Positions 35,710 through 44,954 of a stretch of 64,000 bases of DNA are shown piece by piece (position 1 is the first letter of the stretch; each line of letters begins with the position of its first letter). Source of the stretch: Stappia sp. (lineage in GTDB: Bacteria; Pseudomonadota; Alphaproteobacteria; Rhizobiales; Stappiaceae); NCBI RefSeq assembly GCF_040110915.1, contig NZ_CP157793.1:1066939-1130938 (forward strand), given 5' to 3'. Under the pieces are notes generated by a model. The model ran no database searches and was not told the origin of the DNA. It saw nothing but the letters and a program-made list of their open reading frames with translations. Position numbers and translations under genes: made by a program.

Positions 35710-37068
35710 TCAGCGCGGCGGGTCCGCGGCCGGCGCGGGGGGCGTCTGCAGCAGCGCCGCGAAGGGCGCAAGGCGGGGACGTCCGCTGGCCCATACGGCG
35801 GTGTCGAGATCCCAGCGCCGGCGCACCACCAGCCAGGCCGCCACCGCGTTGACCGTCAGCCCGCTCGTATAGGCGATGCCGATGGCCAGCACGCCGAGCT
35901 GCGGCGTCAGGGTGACCACGAGACCCGCCGAGAGGGCGAGCGAGGTGCCGAGGATCGCCAGGATGGTGCGTTGCTGGCGGTGGCTGGCCAGGATCGACAT
36001 CGCCGGCCCGAAGGCGGAGCGCACGAGGAAGGCCAGCGAGATCAGCATCAGCAGGCCATGCCCTTGCGTGAAGGAGGGATCGAACACGGAGAGCACCAGG
36101 CTTCCGAGCAGGGCCAGTCCGACGAGCGCGCAAACCGAATAGCCCACCGACAGCCAGTTGGTCATCGCCACCGTGTCGCGCGTGCGCGCCTCGTCGGCGC
36201 TGGCCATCGCGTGAAACAGCTTCGGCTGGAAGATGCTGTAGATGGAACGCATGCCGAGCCCGGCGAGCAGGCGGATGCGGAAGCACACATGCAGCAGCGC
36301 GACCTCCGCCGGGGCGAGGAAGAAGGCGGCCGCGATCAGGTGGAACTCGATCACATAGTCGGAAACGAGCGAGATCGAGAACCATGTCGGCGCCAGCTCG
36401 CGCCAGCGGGCGAGGTCGAGCTGCGGGCGCGGCAGGCCGCCCCCGGGGCCGAGTGCCGCGATGCCGCGCCACAGGAAGACGAGCTGCGCGAGCGCCGCCG
36501 CCCATACGACGATTGCGGCGAGCACGAGCAGGCTGGTGCCGGACGGCGCGACGCCCGCCAGGATCGCGCCGACGAGCAGCGCCAGCATGGTCACCGGGCG
36601 CATCAGGCTTTCGGGCAATTGCGCGGCGACCTGGCGTTGCAGCCCGCCGAGGATCGAGCCGTTGAGGGTCAGAAGCGCTGCACCCGGCGCGATCACCGCC
36701 ACGGCGATGAGGCCGGAATGCCCGAGCGAGGGGATCAGCGGTTGGATCGCATCGCCGAAGACGACGACCGCCGCGGCGAGCGCGCTGCCGAGTATCAGCA
36801 GCAGGACAAAGCCGGTGAGCGCCAGTCCGAGGATCTTGCCCGGCTGATTGCGCGCCTGATACTCGGCGGTGAGCATCTGCGCGAAGGCGGGCAGCCCGAG
36901 CACCAGAAAGAGCGCCACAAGGGCGGCCGACGACAGACTCACGGCATAGAGCGCCAGCGCTTCCGTTCCCACATGGCGGGTGATCAGGAGCGCGGTGAGA
37001 AAGCCGCAGGCCGCGCCGAAGAGGCGCGCGCCGGTCAGGGTCGAGATCTTGGCGAAGAGACGGAACAT
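35710..37068 (-). CDS. Polysaccharide flippase-like membrane protein (MOP/Wzx superfamily)
   Basis: A 452-residue protein with roughly twelve to fourteen membrane segments and almost no soluble parts. The N-terminus GARLFGAACGFLTALLITRHVGTEALALYAVS is typical of O-antigen/teichoic-acid flippases. It would move a lipid-linked saccharide across the inner membrane. ATG 37068 starts the conserved part; the longer open frame overlaps the FemAB-like gene. Third gene of an ATP-grasp, FemAB-like, flippase set. No glycosyltransferase lies beside it. Confidence 0.82.
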   Translation of the reverse strand: MFRLFAKISTLTGARLFGAACGFLTALLITRHVGTEALALYAVSLSSAALVALFLVLGLPAFAQMLTAEYQARNQPGKILGLALTGFVLLLILGSALAAAVVVFGDAIQPLIPSLGHSGLIAVAVIAPGAALLTLNGSILGGLQRQVAAQLPESLMRPVTMLALLVGAILAGVAPSGTSLLVLAAIVVWAAALAQLVFLWRGIAALGPGGGLPRPQLDLARWRELAPTWFSISLVSDYVIEFHLIAAAFFLAPAEVALLHVCFRIRLLAGLGMRSIYSIFQPKLFHAMASADEARTRDTVAMTNWLSVGYSVCALVGLALLGSLVLSVFDPSFTQGHGLLMLISLAFLVRSAFGPAMSILASHRQQRTILAILGTSLALSAGLVVTLTPQLGVLAIGIAYTSGLTVNAVAAWLVVRRRWDLDTAVWASGRPRLAPFAALLQTPPAPAADPPR

Positions 37069-37078
37069 GGCGTCGGCC

Positions 37079-38242
37079 TCAGCCCGGCCGCGCCGGCCCG
37101 CGCAGCGTGTCGAGAAACACGCGCACCGCCCGCCGGGCATCGCGCGCCTTGAGCGCCAGCGGCGCGACCCGGCGGGTCACGGGACCGCCGGCGATCCAGT
37201 GCCAGGCGGCCTCCTCGCCGATGCGGCCCTGCTTGCCGACGAGGCCGCGCTTGAACTGGTGCAGGCTGCTGTCCTTCGAATTGGCACCGATCAGATCGTA
37301 CCAGAGGAGGCGCGGTTCGCCGCACAGGTATTCGATGGCCTTCCACTGCATGAAGAAGCCGGCCTTGAGCGGCAGCGCGGCATCGCTCGACGCGCCATAG
37401 AGATAGGTGGCGCGGTCGCCGAGCCGGTCGATCACGGCGGCCGCCACCGGCGCGCCGTTCTTGCGCACGACCAGAATGCGCGGGCGCGGCAGGGGCGTGT
37501 CGGCGGCCATGCGGTGGCGGATCGCGGTGACCGGGTTGTAGTCCATCAGTCCCTTGCGGGCGACCATCTCCCGGTACAGCGCATAGAAGGTGTCGAAGCC
37601 CTCGACCGTATCCTCGAAACCTGCCGTCAGGCCGGCCTGTTCGGACTTCTTGATGTGCGCGCGGGTTTTCTGGTTGAAGCTCGTGCGCACCTCGTCCGCC
37701 GGGATCGACACATCGACGAAATAGCGCTCCGGCGACACCGGCCGGTCGACGACGCGAAACCCGAGACGGGCGAAGACGCTGTTGTAATCGAAGGCGTCGG
37801 TCGGTTCGGCCCGCGGCAGCATCAGCAGCAGCCCGCCGCGCGTGAGCGCGAGCTCCTCGGCGAGCGCGCGATAAAGCTCCGGCACAACGCCGAAGTCCGG
37901 CGCGCGGCCCGCAAGCCGCCACATCGGGCCGCCCTGCACCTGATGCACCACGAGGCCCGGCACCGGAGAGGGCATGCGCCGGGCCAGCGCGGCGCCGATC
38001 AGATCGTCGCCGCGATAGACCGCCAGCCGGCGGAAGGCGTCGCGCGGGAACCGGCCGTCGTAAAAGGACTGGAGCTGTTCCTGCACGACATCGTCGAAGC
38101 GCGCGGCGAGCGCGTCCCATTGATCGGCGGGAACGTCCAGCACCGAGGTCGCGGCCTTGCAGGACCTGACGACAGCCGACGGGCGCAGGCCCGCGTCGGT
38201 GCGGGACAGCGTCAGCGACGGCGAGGGGGCGGGCATGTGCAT
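37079..38242 (-). CDS. GNAT/FemAB-like acyl or aminoacyl transferase
   Basis: A 387-residue protein with the double-GNAT layout of FemAB/BioF2-like proteins: FDDVVQEQLQSFYDGRFPRDAFRR in the first half, SFNQKTRAHIKKSEQAGL in the middle (the conserved N/K-x-R-x-x-I-K/R pattern of FemAB proteins) and a second half with YGASSDAALPLKAGFFMQWKAIEYL. Relatives attach amino acids to peptidoglycan or to exopolysaccharide precursors. It lies five bases after the ATP-grasp stop and eleven before the flippase start. Confidence 0.78.
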   Translation of the reverse strand: MHMPAPSPSLTLSRTDAGLRPSAVVRSCKAATSVLDVPADQWDALAARFDDVVQEQLQSFYDGRFPRDAFRRLAVYRGDDLIGAALARRMPSPVPGLVVHQVQGGPMWRLAGRAPDFGVVPELYRALAEELALTRGGLLLMLPRAEPTDAFDYNSVFARLGFRVVDRPVSPERYFVDVSIPADEVRTSFNQKTRAHIKKSEQAGLTAGFEDTVEGFDTFYALYREMVARKGLMDYNPVTAIRHRMAADTPLPRPRILVVRKNGAPVAAAVIDRLGDRATYLYGASSDAALPLKAGFFMQWKAIEYLCGEPRLLWYDLIGANSKDSSLHQFKRGLVGKQGRIGEEAAWHWIAGGPVTRRVAPLALKARDARRAVRVFLDTLRGPARPG

Positions 38243-38247
38243 CGGGG

Positions 38248-39528
38248 TCAGGCTTTCCGGGTCAGATGCGCGGTGGAGGCGCGCGCGGGGGCCGGGTGCG
38301 CGGCGGTCTTGCGGCGGCGGGTGAGTTTGCCGATCAGGGGCAGTTCGTCGCAGATCTGCAGCAGGCCCGGGACCGGATCGCGCCAGGTGAAGCCCACATC
38401 GACATCCGCGCGCAGCGCGGTGGCGAAGGCCGACGTCACCGCCCGCAGATACGCGCCAAGCGCAAGGCCGCCGAGATTATAGGCGCCCTTGTGGACCTGC
38501 AGGTCGCGCGCCAGCCAGGAATAGGCGACGCCGGCGCGCCCCTCGACCAGGGGCGCGGGCGCCGGGGAGGGCGGCGCGGTGGCGAGATCGAACAGGAAGC
38601 CGGTGAGATCCAGCCCGCAGTATTCCGGGACCGCATGATTGCCGGCGATGCGGGCGTTGATCTCCAGGAAGGAGCGCGTGCCGGTGTCGGGATCGACCAG
38701 AAACTGCGCGCAGCCGATGCCCGTGTAGTCGAGGGCGGCGATCAGTCGCTCGCAATCGCGCTTGAGCGCCGGGTCGAGCGGCAGCGTCACGCCGTCGAGC
38801 GCGAGGCCGGACCCGTCGGCGCGGTCGGTGCGGGTGATGAGCGCATGCAGAACCCGCTCGATGCGCCCGTTGCGGGCGGCGAAATAGACGTTGTGGCGCG
38901 GGCCCTCGGCCTTCTTCTGCAGCAGCAGGAGTTCGTGGCCCGCCGGCCAGAGCGAGAAATACGTGGCGAAGTCCTCCGCGTCCGTCACCGTGATCGCCTT
39001 GTTGTCGAACAGCAGCGTGTCGGCCGAGGCCGGGCGGATGACGAGCGGAAAGCCGATGGCGTGGGCGTGTCGGGTCAAGGCGTCGAAATCATGCACCTCC
39101 GCGAAAGGCGCGATCGGCACATCGCAGTTGCGCGCGAGCTCCATCATGAAGCGCTTGTCGAGGCAGCGGCGCACCAGATCCGGGTCGGGCGCGACGAGGC
39201 GCACATGCGCCGGCAGCCTCATGTCGTGTTCGGCGAAGAAACGCACCGCCGGTTCGGCGACCGGCAGGACCGCCGTGACGTCGCCGCGCGCGGCGAGGAA
39301 ACCGGTCAGCGCGCGGGCGAAGTCCTCCGGCGCGCGCGACAGCGAGGGGTGATCCCAGGTCTCGTCGACCGCGCGGGACTTTTCCGCGTCGCCCTCGTAG
39401 CCCTCCAGCCCGCAGACGATGCGATGCCCGCGCGCCTTGAGCCGCCGGGCGATCACCTGCGTCGGGCGATAGTTGCCGAGCAGCAGCACCGCGCCCTTCG
39501 GGCTTTCGGTCCTTGTCGGATGTGTCAT
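38248..39528 (-). CDS. ATP-grasp carboxylate-amine ligase-like protein
   Basis: A 426-residue ATP-grasp enzyme. After the N-terminal VLLLGNYRPTQVIARRLKARG come the ATP-grasp parts: RRCLDKRFMMELARNCDVPIAPFAE, GFPLVIRPASADTLL, LLLLQKKAEGPRHNVYFAA and a metal-binding FLEINARIAGNHAVPEYCGLD (shown in part). Such enzymes join a carboxylate to an amine using ATP. ATG 39528 is chosen because the domain begins there; the longer open frame is not coding. First gene of a three-gene set with FemAB-like and flippase genes; product unknown. Confidence 0.83.
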   Translation of the reverse strand: MTHPTRTESPKGAVLLLGNYRPTQVIARRLKARGHRIVCGLEGYEGDAEKSRAVDETWDHPSLSRAPEDFARALTGFLAARGDVTAVLPVAEPAVRFFAEHDMRLPAHVRLVAPDPDLVRRCLDKRFMMELARNCDVPIAPFAEVHDFDALTRHAHAIGFPLVIRPASADTLLFDNKAITVTDAEDFATYFSLWPAGHELLLLQKKAEGPRHNVYFAARNGRIERVLHALITRTDRADGSGLALDGVTLPLDPALKRDCERLIAALDYTGIGCAQFLVDPDTGTRSFLEINARIAGNHAVPEYCGLDLTGFLFDLATAPPSPAPAPLVEGRAGVAYSWLARDLQVHKGAYNLGGLALGAYLRAVTSAFATALRADVDVGFTWRDPVPGLLQICDELPLIGKLTRRRKTAAHPAPARASTAHLTRKA

Positions 39529-39755
39529 GACGCCTGTCCCTGCAACTGAACGACCGCGCCCGGCCGCCAAAGCGCGGCGGCGGGTCTCGAACTTGGCGTC
39601 GAGACTAGCCCGCCGGCCCTGCGGCCCGGTTAACCGAGGGCGGCGATACCCCCTGAGGTCACGGGCTTTTCCCGCGCGTGGTAAACGCGGTGTTGCCGGG
39701 CGGGGCAGGGGTGCGCCGCACGCGCAATTGCATGCGCACACCATCGTGCATTGCG

Positions 39756-42700
39756 TTATCGGGCCTCGTTCGGCGGATCGTCGAAGCCCCACTCGAGGAA
39801 CTCCTCGAACGTGCGCGGGTGCACCCTGTCGGCGATGATTGTCAGGATCTCGCCGGTTGAGTGGGCAAACTCGCGCATGCGCCGCCAGGCCGCGTGATCC
39901 TTGGGGGACAGCAAGTCCGCGCCATGCTCTTTGACGTGCATCTTGAATCTTTCGAACTCGTCCTTCCAGTGCGCGGCATGCCGGAGCCGCCCCATCGGGC
40001 TCCATATATCCACGTCGCCAATCGTGAACACACGCACGCGGTCCAGGAAGGCGTCTTCCTCCTGTTGCGCGGTGCGCCAGATCTCAAACAGTTCGAACAT
40101 ACAATTCGACGACTTGAGATACCTGTAGCTCAGAAAGACGAACACGCGGTCGCCTGCACCGATCCGCCTCATGAATTTCGAGATGCTGTCGCCGAAGCCG
40201 AGATCGTCCTTGTCGCGGACGATGTGGATGCCGCGCCGCCCGTAGTCTGCGCAAAGGCGGTCGACGTCGGCCTCCCGTTTTCTTCCCTCAGGCGTCTTGT
40301 CGTCGGCCCAGGCATAGGACACGAAGTATTCGGGATCGGCCGGCTTGGCCTGGGAAAACGACAAGGCACGCTCCTCGGTCTGCTCTTCTTCGCGGACACC
40401 GCCCGCCCGGGGCAGAGCGTCATTGCCCTTGACGGTAAGCGACACGCCGAAACGGGCGGCCTGCCGTTTCACGATCCCGGTCATATGGTCCAGAAGCTTC
40501 GGACGGGCGGCGGAGGTTGGCTGCCGTGGCCGCGCGCGCAGCACGATGTTTCCGCTCCAGCTGTCGGGGTCCGGGCGTTGCTGCTCGATCAGGATTTCAG
40601 CGCCGGACCCGTCCTCGAAGACGGAAAGCCCGGTCGCCCAATAGTCGCCATCGACGCCGGCCTGTTGCCCGATCTCCGCGATGATGCCGCGGATGAGCGT
40701 TTCGGGAAGAACATCGCAGGCGAAGTCGGCCCGCCGATCGCGGTCGTCCTCGGTGTCCCACAGCCGCGTCACGTGCCCTGGACGCTCCGTGGGCAGGAGT
40801 TCCGGCGCGATATAGTCGATCATGTCGGGATCGCTGGCATGGGCGTTGCGATGGGCAAAGCAGATGCCGCAGCTTTCCATCATCGAGAGGAACACGCGCT
40901 GCTCCTCAGGCTCATAGTCCTTGTCCCAGAGATAGACCCCCAGATCCGGCCGGGTGAAACGTCCGCCGGCGTTCTTGAGCGCGCGGTAGCACAGACCCCG
41001 GTGAAAGACGGCATAGATCGCTTCCAGCGCCCATTGCTGATCGAGAATGATCTTGTCGTGCAGGATCCCGTCCCCGTGGAACACCGTCCCGGCATTGTGC
41101 AGGAACCTCAGCAGCATCGCCGGATCGGAGATGTCGCCGGTTTTGTCGCAAAGCCGCAGATAGGTCGCGTAGCTCAGGGTCTGATGTTTGCGCTCCTTGG
41201 TGGGCCGCGCCACATCCTCCGCGCGCCAGGCTTCCAGTTGCGTTTTCACCGCCGCGCGACCGGGGCCGATCAGGGGTGGATTGAAGCTGGTGTAGGCCCG
41301 GTTCAGATCCTCTTTGAGCGCCGCGAAGCCATGCCCGTCGCGCGCACTTGTATGAAGGACGCGCTTGAAGCCGGAGAACCCCTTGAGCGCCTCCCGGGCC
41401 GGGTCCGGCAGGTCGCGTTCGTCCTCGATCGCGTCGCATTGCGTCTGCACGACCAGGACGGGGGCGTCGTCGCCGGCGAACTGGCGCACGTGATCGAGCC
41501 AATAGGCGAGCGGAAAGTTGCGAAACCGCAGGCCGTCATGCTCATGGGTGTCGCTGTCCTCCATTGCCGGGGTCCAGCAGATCACGAAGACGGCGCGGCT
41601 GCGCAGGAAGAGCGCATGCGTGCCGTGATAGATGTCCTGCCCGCCGAAATCCCAGACATGGAACCGCGCGGGATCGCCGGCTGGGCGCCCGGGAACGGCG
41701 AGATCGGCGACAAGAATGCCATGCGTGGAGTCGGCGTTTTCCTCGAAACCTTCGCCGCGCAGACGCCGCACGAGTTGGGTTTTTCCCACCCGCCCGTTGC
41801 CGAGGATCATGAGCTTGGCATCGCTCATCTCTACCGGCGCGTCGCCCAGATCGGCGAGATGCGCGCGCAGGGACTGGAGGCAGTTATCTATAGGGGAAGA
41901 AGACAGGACCTCGGGCGGAAGTCCCGGGATCCTTGTTCTGTGGAAACGGAGGTTTTGAAGTGTGTCCTTCATCCAGAACTCGGGCGGTGGCGGCGTTTCG
42001 ATCTTCAGGCCGGAACAGTGAAGGATTTGCAGCGCCGTGAGGCCGGCGATCGGGGTGAGGTCGCTGACCTTTGTGTCGGAGCAGCCGATTTGCTCTAGGC
42101 GCTTTAACCTCGAGAGCGGGGTCAAATCTGCTACTTTTGTGTTGCTGAACGCTAGAATTCTTAGTGTGAGGATTCTCTCGAGCGGCGCGAGATCGTCCAC
42201 TCTTGTATCAAAGCAGCCAAGATGTTGCAGTTGGGGCAAATCCTTGAGTGGCACGAGGTCGACAATTCTGGTGGAGGCGCACTCCAATGATCGCAGTCCT
42301 ATCAGATCTTGTAGTGGTATGAGGCTGGAAACATTGGTTCCAGTGAAATTGAGGTGTTGTAATCTGGAGAGGGGTTGGATCGGTGTGAGGTCGGTCACCA
42401 AAGTGAATTTGCAGGAAAGAAATGTTAATCTTGTTAGTTTTTTAACCGGAGATAGATCTTTGATCTGAGTACTGGAGCACCCGAGGCTCTGCAACTTCGT
42501 TAGGGCTGCGATCGGCGTTAGGTCTTTTACCTGCGTCCCAGAGCACTCGAGGCTCTGCAAATTCGTTAGGGTTGCGATCGGCGATAGGTCTTTTACCTGC
42601 GTCCCAGAGCACTCGAGGCTCTGCAACTTCGTTAGGGCTGCGATCGGCGTTAGGTCTTTTACCTGCGTCCCGGAGCACTGAAGGTTCTTTAACGCCGTTA

Positions 42701-43562
42701 GTGTCGCGATTGGCGAGAGGTCTGTGACCTGCGTAATGGAGCAGTTTATGCTCTGCAGCGCCGTTAGCTCTTGGAGCGCGGACAGATCAGCGACTTCAGT
42801 TCTGGAGAACGCGAGGCATTGCAATTCTGCCAATCCTTGAAGTGGGGTCAGATCGTCTATTTCACTTCCAGAAAAGTCGAGAGCCCGCAGCTGCATCATC
42901 CCTCGTGTTGGCGATAGGTCGCGAACTCTTGTGTGGTGTAGCGTTAGGTTCTCCAGATATACAAGTTCTTTGAGCGGCTCTATGTCGATCACCGCCGTTT
43001 CTGAAAAGTCGAGTATTTGCAGGTTTCTTAGGCTATCGATAGAAGTTAGATCTGTGATCGATGTATGCGAGAAAGTGAGGCCCAGCAATTGAGGGAGATC
43101 TGTGACCGGCTTGAGATTGCGGATCTTAGTGTGATCACACACGAGGTAAACGAGGTTCGCGGATTTTCGAAGTGGCGAGAGGTTGTCCACAAGTGTGAAG
43201 GCGCAGTTTAGACCCCGCATGTGATCAAGGTCGTGAAGCGGGGACAGGTCTGAAATTGGCAACCAACTCAGGTCAAGCACTTCCAGACGCGATAGCGCGG
43301 ATGAAAATTCGCTTGGTAACGTCTGAAACACGTTCGCTGTTTGTTTGTCGTCTTCAGTGACTCTGAACCACGGCATTTTCCGGGCGTTTGCCGACAGGCC
43401 GAGAAAGAGCCGTTTCAGCCATGTCAACTCCAGAACCTCCGGCGGAAACGCCTGCAAGGCCAGACCGCCGAGGTCGAGCTCCTCGTTTCGGGCTGCCTTG
43501 CACGCCGCGATCCGGCGCCGGGCTTCTTCCTCTCCGGCGGCCATCCGATCCTTGTCAGACAA
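39756..43562 (-). CDS. LRR-Roc-COR-TIR protein (NLR-like)
   Basis: A 1268-residue multidomain protein. Residues 93 to about 530 hold 20 leucine-rich repeats of 22 residues (pattern LxxLxCSxTxVxDLxPL). A Roc GTPase follows: P-loop GNGRVGKT at 588-595, DFGGQ at 638-642, and VQTQCD where most GTPases have NKxD. A COR domain occupies about 740-1000, and a C-terminal TIR domain starts EYFVSYAWADD (1078), with a probable catalytic Glu1157 in SSNCMFELFEI. This is the layout of bacterial Roco and NLR-like immune proteins. The LRR part is visibly richer in A and T than its surroundings. It stands alone next to tRNA-Asn. Confidence 0.92.
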   Translation of the reverse strand: MSDKDRMAAGEEEARRRIAACKAARNEELDLGGLALQAFPPEVLELTWLKRLFLGLSANARKMPWFRVTEDDKQTANVFQTLPSEFSSALSRLEVLDLSWLPISDLSPLHDLDHMRGLNCAFTLVDNLSPLRKSANLVYLVCDHTKIRNLKPVTDLPQLLGLTFSHTSITDLTSIDSLRNLQILDFSETAVIDIEPLKELVYLENLTLHHTRVRDLSPTRGMMQLRALDFSGSEIDDLTPLQGLAELQCLAFSRTEVADLSALQELTALQSINCSITQVTDLSPIATLTALKNLQCSGTQVKDLTPIAALTKLQSLECSGTQVKDLSPIATLTNLQSLECSGTQVKDLTPIAALTKLQSLGCSSTQIKDLSPVKKLTRLTFLSCKFTLVTDLTPIQPLSRLQHLNFTGTNVSSLIPLQDLIGLRSLECASTRIVDLVPLKDLPQLQHLGCFDTRVDDLAPLERILTLRILAFSNTKVADLTPLSRLKRLEQIGCSDTKVSDLTPIAGLTALQILHCSGLKIETPPPPEFWMKDTLQNLRFHRTRIPGLPPEVLSSSPIDNCLQSLRAHLADLGDAPVEMSDAKLMILGNGRVGKTQLVRRLRGEGFEENADSTHGILVADLAVPGRPAGDPARFHVWDFGGQDIYHGTHALFLRSRAVFVICWTPAMEDSDTHEHDGLRFRNFPLAYWLDHVRQFAGDDAPVLVVQTQCDAIEDERDLPDPAREALKGFSGFKRVLHTSARDGHGFAALKEDLNRAYTSFNPPLIGPGRAAVKTQLEAWRAEDVARPTKERKHQTLSYATYLRLCDKTGDISDPAMLLRFLHNAGTVFHGDGILHDKIILDQQWALEAIYAVFHRGLCYRALKNAGGRFTRPDLGVYLWDKDYEPEEQRVFLSMMESCGICFAHRNAHASDPDMIDYIAPELLPTERPGHVTRLWDTEDDRDRRADFACDVLPETLIRGIIAEIGQQAGVDGDYWATGLSVFEDGSGAEILIEQQRPDPDSWSGNIVLRARPRQPTSAARPKLLDHMTGIVKRQAARFGVSLTVKGNDALPRAGGVREEEQTEERALSFSQAKPADPEYFVSYAWADDKTPEGRKREADVDRLCADYGRRGIHIVRDKDDLGFGDSISKFMRRIGAGDRVFVFLSYRYLKSSNCMFELFEIWRTAQQEEDAFLDRVRVFTIGDVDIWSPMGRLRHAAHWKDEFERFKMHVKEHGADLLSPKDHAAWRRMREFAHSTGEILTIIADRVHPRTFEEFLEWGFDDPPNEAR
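42483..42680 (-). repeat. Three near-identical 66-base repeats inside the LRR coding region
   Basis: Units 42483-42548, 42549-42614 and 42615-42680 differ at only a few bases; units 1 and 3 differ only near their right end. Each encodes one 22-residue LRR. Near identity at the DNA level means very recent duplication or gene conversion, unlike the other repeats of the array, which agree only in protein pattern. Confidence 0.95.
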
Positions 43563-43741
43563 TGCCCATATCCTTCAATCGACGACTCGAATGCCGCGAT
43601 CACAGCATACGGCCGACGACAGGCGCAACGGACACGGGTAAGAGGCAGGAAAGGCGGGATAACGCATAAGGCCGCAGCATCGTCAATGCGCGGCGTGGTC
43701 AAGATCTGTCAATGTCGGGAGGACAATCAAACAGGAGCGTG

Positions 43742-43817
43742 GTGGCTCCCCGGGCCGGACTCGAACCAGCGACCCAGCGGTTAACAGCCGCTTGCTCTAC
43801 CAACTGAGCTACCGGGG
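43742..43817 (-). tRNA. tRNA-Asn (GTT)
   Basis: A 76-base tRNA on the minus strand with encoded CCA. The acceptor stem TCCCCGG pairs with CCGGGGA, the D arm is GCTCAGTTGGTAGAGC, the anticodon loop CTGTTAAC gives GTT, and the T arm is CTGGTTCGAGTCCGG. It is 179 bases upstream of the LRR-Roc-COR-TIR gene. Confidence 0.97.
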
Positions 43818-44057
43818 ATCACGCTTGGCGATGCAGTGCATCGCGTCGGTGGCGAGCTTCTAGCAAATCCCGTCCCGATTTGCCAAGCCTTTTGTCGGAA
43901 AACTTTTCCACAGCGCGGGCGTTGGCCATCGCGGCAGCGCCATGGGGTGGCGGCGCGGTTGTCGGTGCGCGGGCTTGCAGGTTTGCAGTGGGCGGCGCGG
44001 CGCGTGGCGTGCGTGCCCGCTCTTGTTGAAGCCCGTCCGGCGCGGTAAGGATAGGCA
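43818..44057. other. Intergenic region upstream of tRNA-Asn and the riboswitch
   Basis: No gene is supported. It contains a short dyad GCAAATC/GATTTGC (about 43864-43884). The promoters of tRNA-Asn (minus) and of the cob transcript (plus) should lie here. Confidence 0.4.
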
Positions 44058-44256
44058 TGTCCGGTCTTCCCGCAGCGGACGAAGTCCGCGGGAGGAGAAA
44101 TTCGGAATGCGGTGGGGGAGGACCCAATCAGGGCTCCCGAATCCGCAGCTGCCCCCGCAACTGTGAGCGGCGAGCCTTCCTGCATGACCACTGGGCGACA
44201 AGCCCGGGAAGGGCAGGGCCGGGCGACGACCCGTAAGCCAGGAGACGAGCCGGCCG
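44058..44256 (+). promoter_or_regulatory. Cobalamin (B12) riboswitch
   Basis: The conserved core is clear: GAATCCGCAGCTGCCCCCGC, then AACTGTGAGCGG, then the B12 box AGCCAGGAGACGAGCC at 44236-44251. CCGG near the 5' end can pair with CCGG after the B12 box to close P1. Binding of adenosylcobalamin would lower expression of the following cobU-cobW-cobN-cobO-cobQ genes. About 140 bases separate it from cobU. Confidence 0.95.
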
Positions 44257-44396
44257 AAACCGCGTCACGCGCCGTCGGGTGGACGGCAGGAGGGCTCCAT
44301 GATTCGTCTCGCAGTCGCCGGGCCTCCCCCCGGCGCAGGTGATTTCCCGTTCCCGCACCCGCCGGGCCGTGTCCCGGCCGCGTCGCGCGCCGCGCC

Positions 44397-44954
44397 ATGA
44401 CGGAGGCCGCCCCGGCCGTGCGCAGCGTGCTGGTGACCGGCGGCGCGCGCTCCGGCAAGAGCCTTTTCGCCGAAGGGCTCATCCGTGCCAGCGGCCGCGA
44501 GCCCGTCTATGTCGCGACCTGCGGCGCCTTCGATGCCGAGATGGAGGCGCGCATCGCCCGCCATCGCGATCAGCGCGGCCCCGGGTGGACGACAATCGAG
44601 GAACAGCGCGCCGTCGCCGAGGTGATCGCCCGCGAGGCCGCGCCCGATCGCGCCGTGCTGGTCGACTGCCTGACGCTGTGGCTGTCCAATTGTCTCTTCG
44701 CCGAAGCCGATATCCCCGCCGAGGTGGCCGCGCTCGCCGAGTCCGTGCGCGGCGCGGCCGGGCCTGTGGTGCTCGTCACCAATGAGGTCGGCTCCGGCAT
44801 CGTGCCCGAAAACGCGCTCGCCCGGCGCTTCCGCGACGAACAGGGCCGCCTCAACCGCATGATGGCCCAGGCCTGCGAGGCGGCGGTGCTCGTCGCCGCC
44901 GGCCTGCCGCTCGTCCTCAAACCGAACGCCAGCCAACCGGAGATCCGCCTATGA
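44397..44954 (+). CDS. cobU: Adenosylcobinamide kinase / adenosylcobinamide-phosphate guanylyltransferase
   Basis: A 185-residue bifunctional enzyme (also called cobP) that phosphorylates adenosylcobinamide and transfers GMP to it. The P-loop is GGARSGKS (residues 15-22). VYVATCGAFDAEMEARIARHR, then LVDCLTLWLSN and LVTNEVGSGIVP, are the family blocks, including the Glu-Val-Gly-Ser-Gly loop. Its last four bases overlap the cobW start. First coding gene after the riboswitch. Confidence 0.96.
   Translation: MTEAAPAVRSVLVTGGARSGKSLFAEGLIRASGREPVYVATCGAFDAEMEARIARHRDQRGPGWTTIEEQRAVAEVIAREAAPDRAVLVDCLTLWLSNCLFAEADIPAEVAALAESVRGAAGPVVLVTNEVGSGIVPENALARRFRDEQGRLNRMMAQACEAAVLVAAGLPLVLKPNASQPEIRL

Noticed and set aside
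39529..39755. A possible attachment-site copy of the tRNA-Asn 3' end flanking the LRR-Roc-COR-TIR gene
   Set aside because: Only a short imperfect likeness (GGTCTCGAACT against GGACTCGAACC) was seen, and there is no integrase gene, so integration at the tRNA is not supported.
42483..42680. Regular repeats that could suggest a CRISPR array
   Set aside because: The repeats are contiguous with no spacers and keep the reading frame of leucine-rich repeats.
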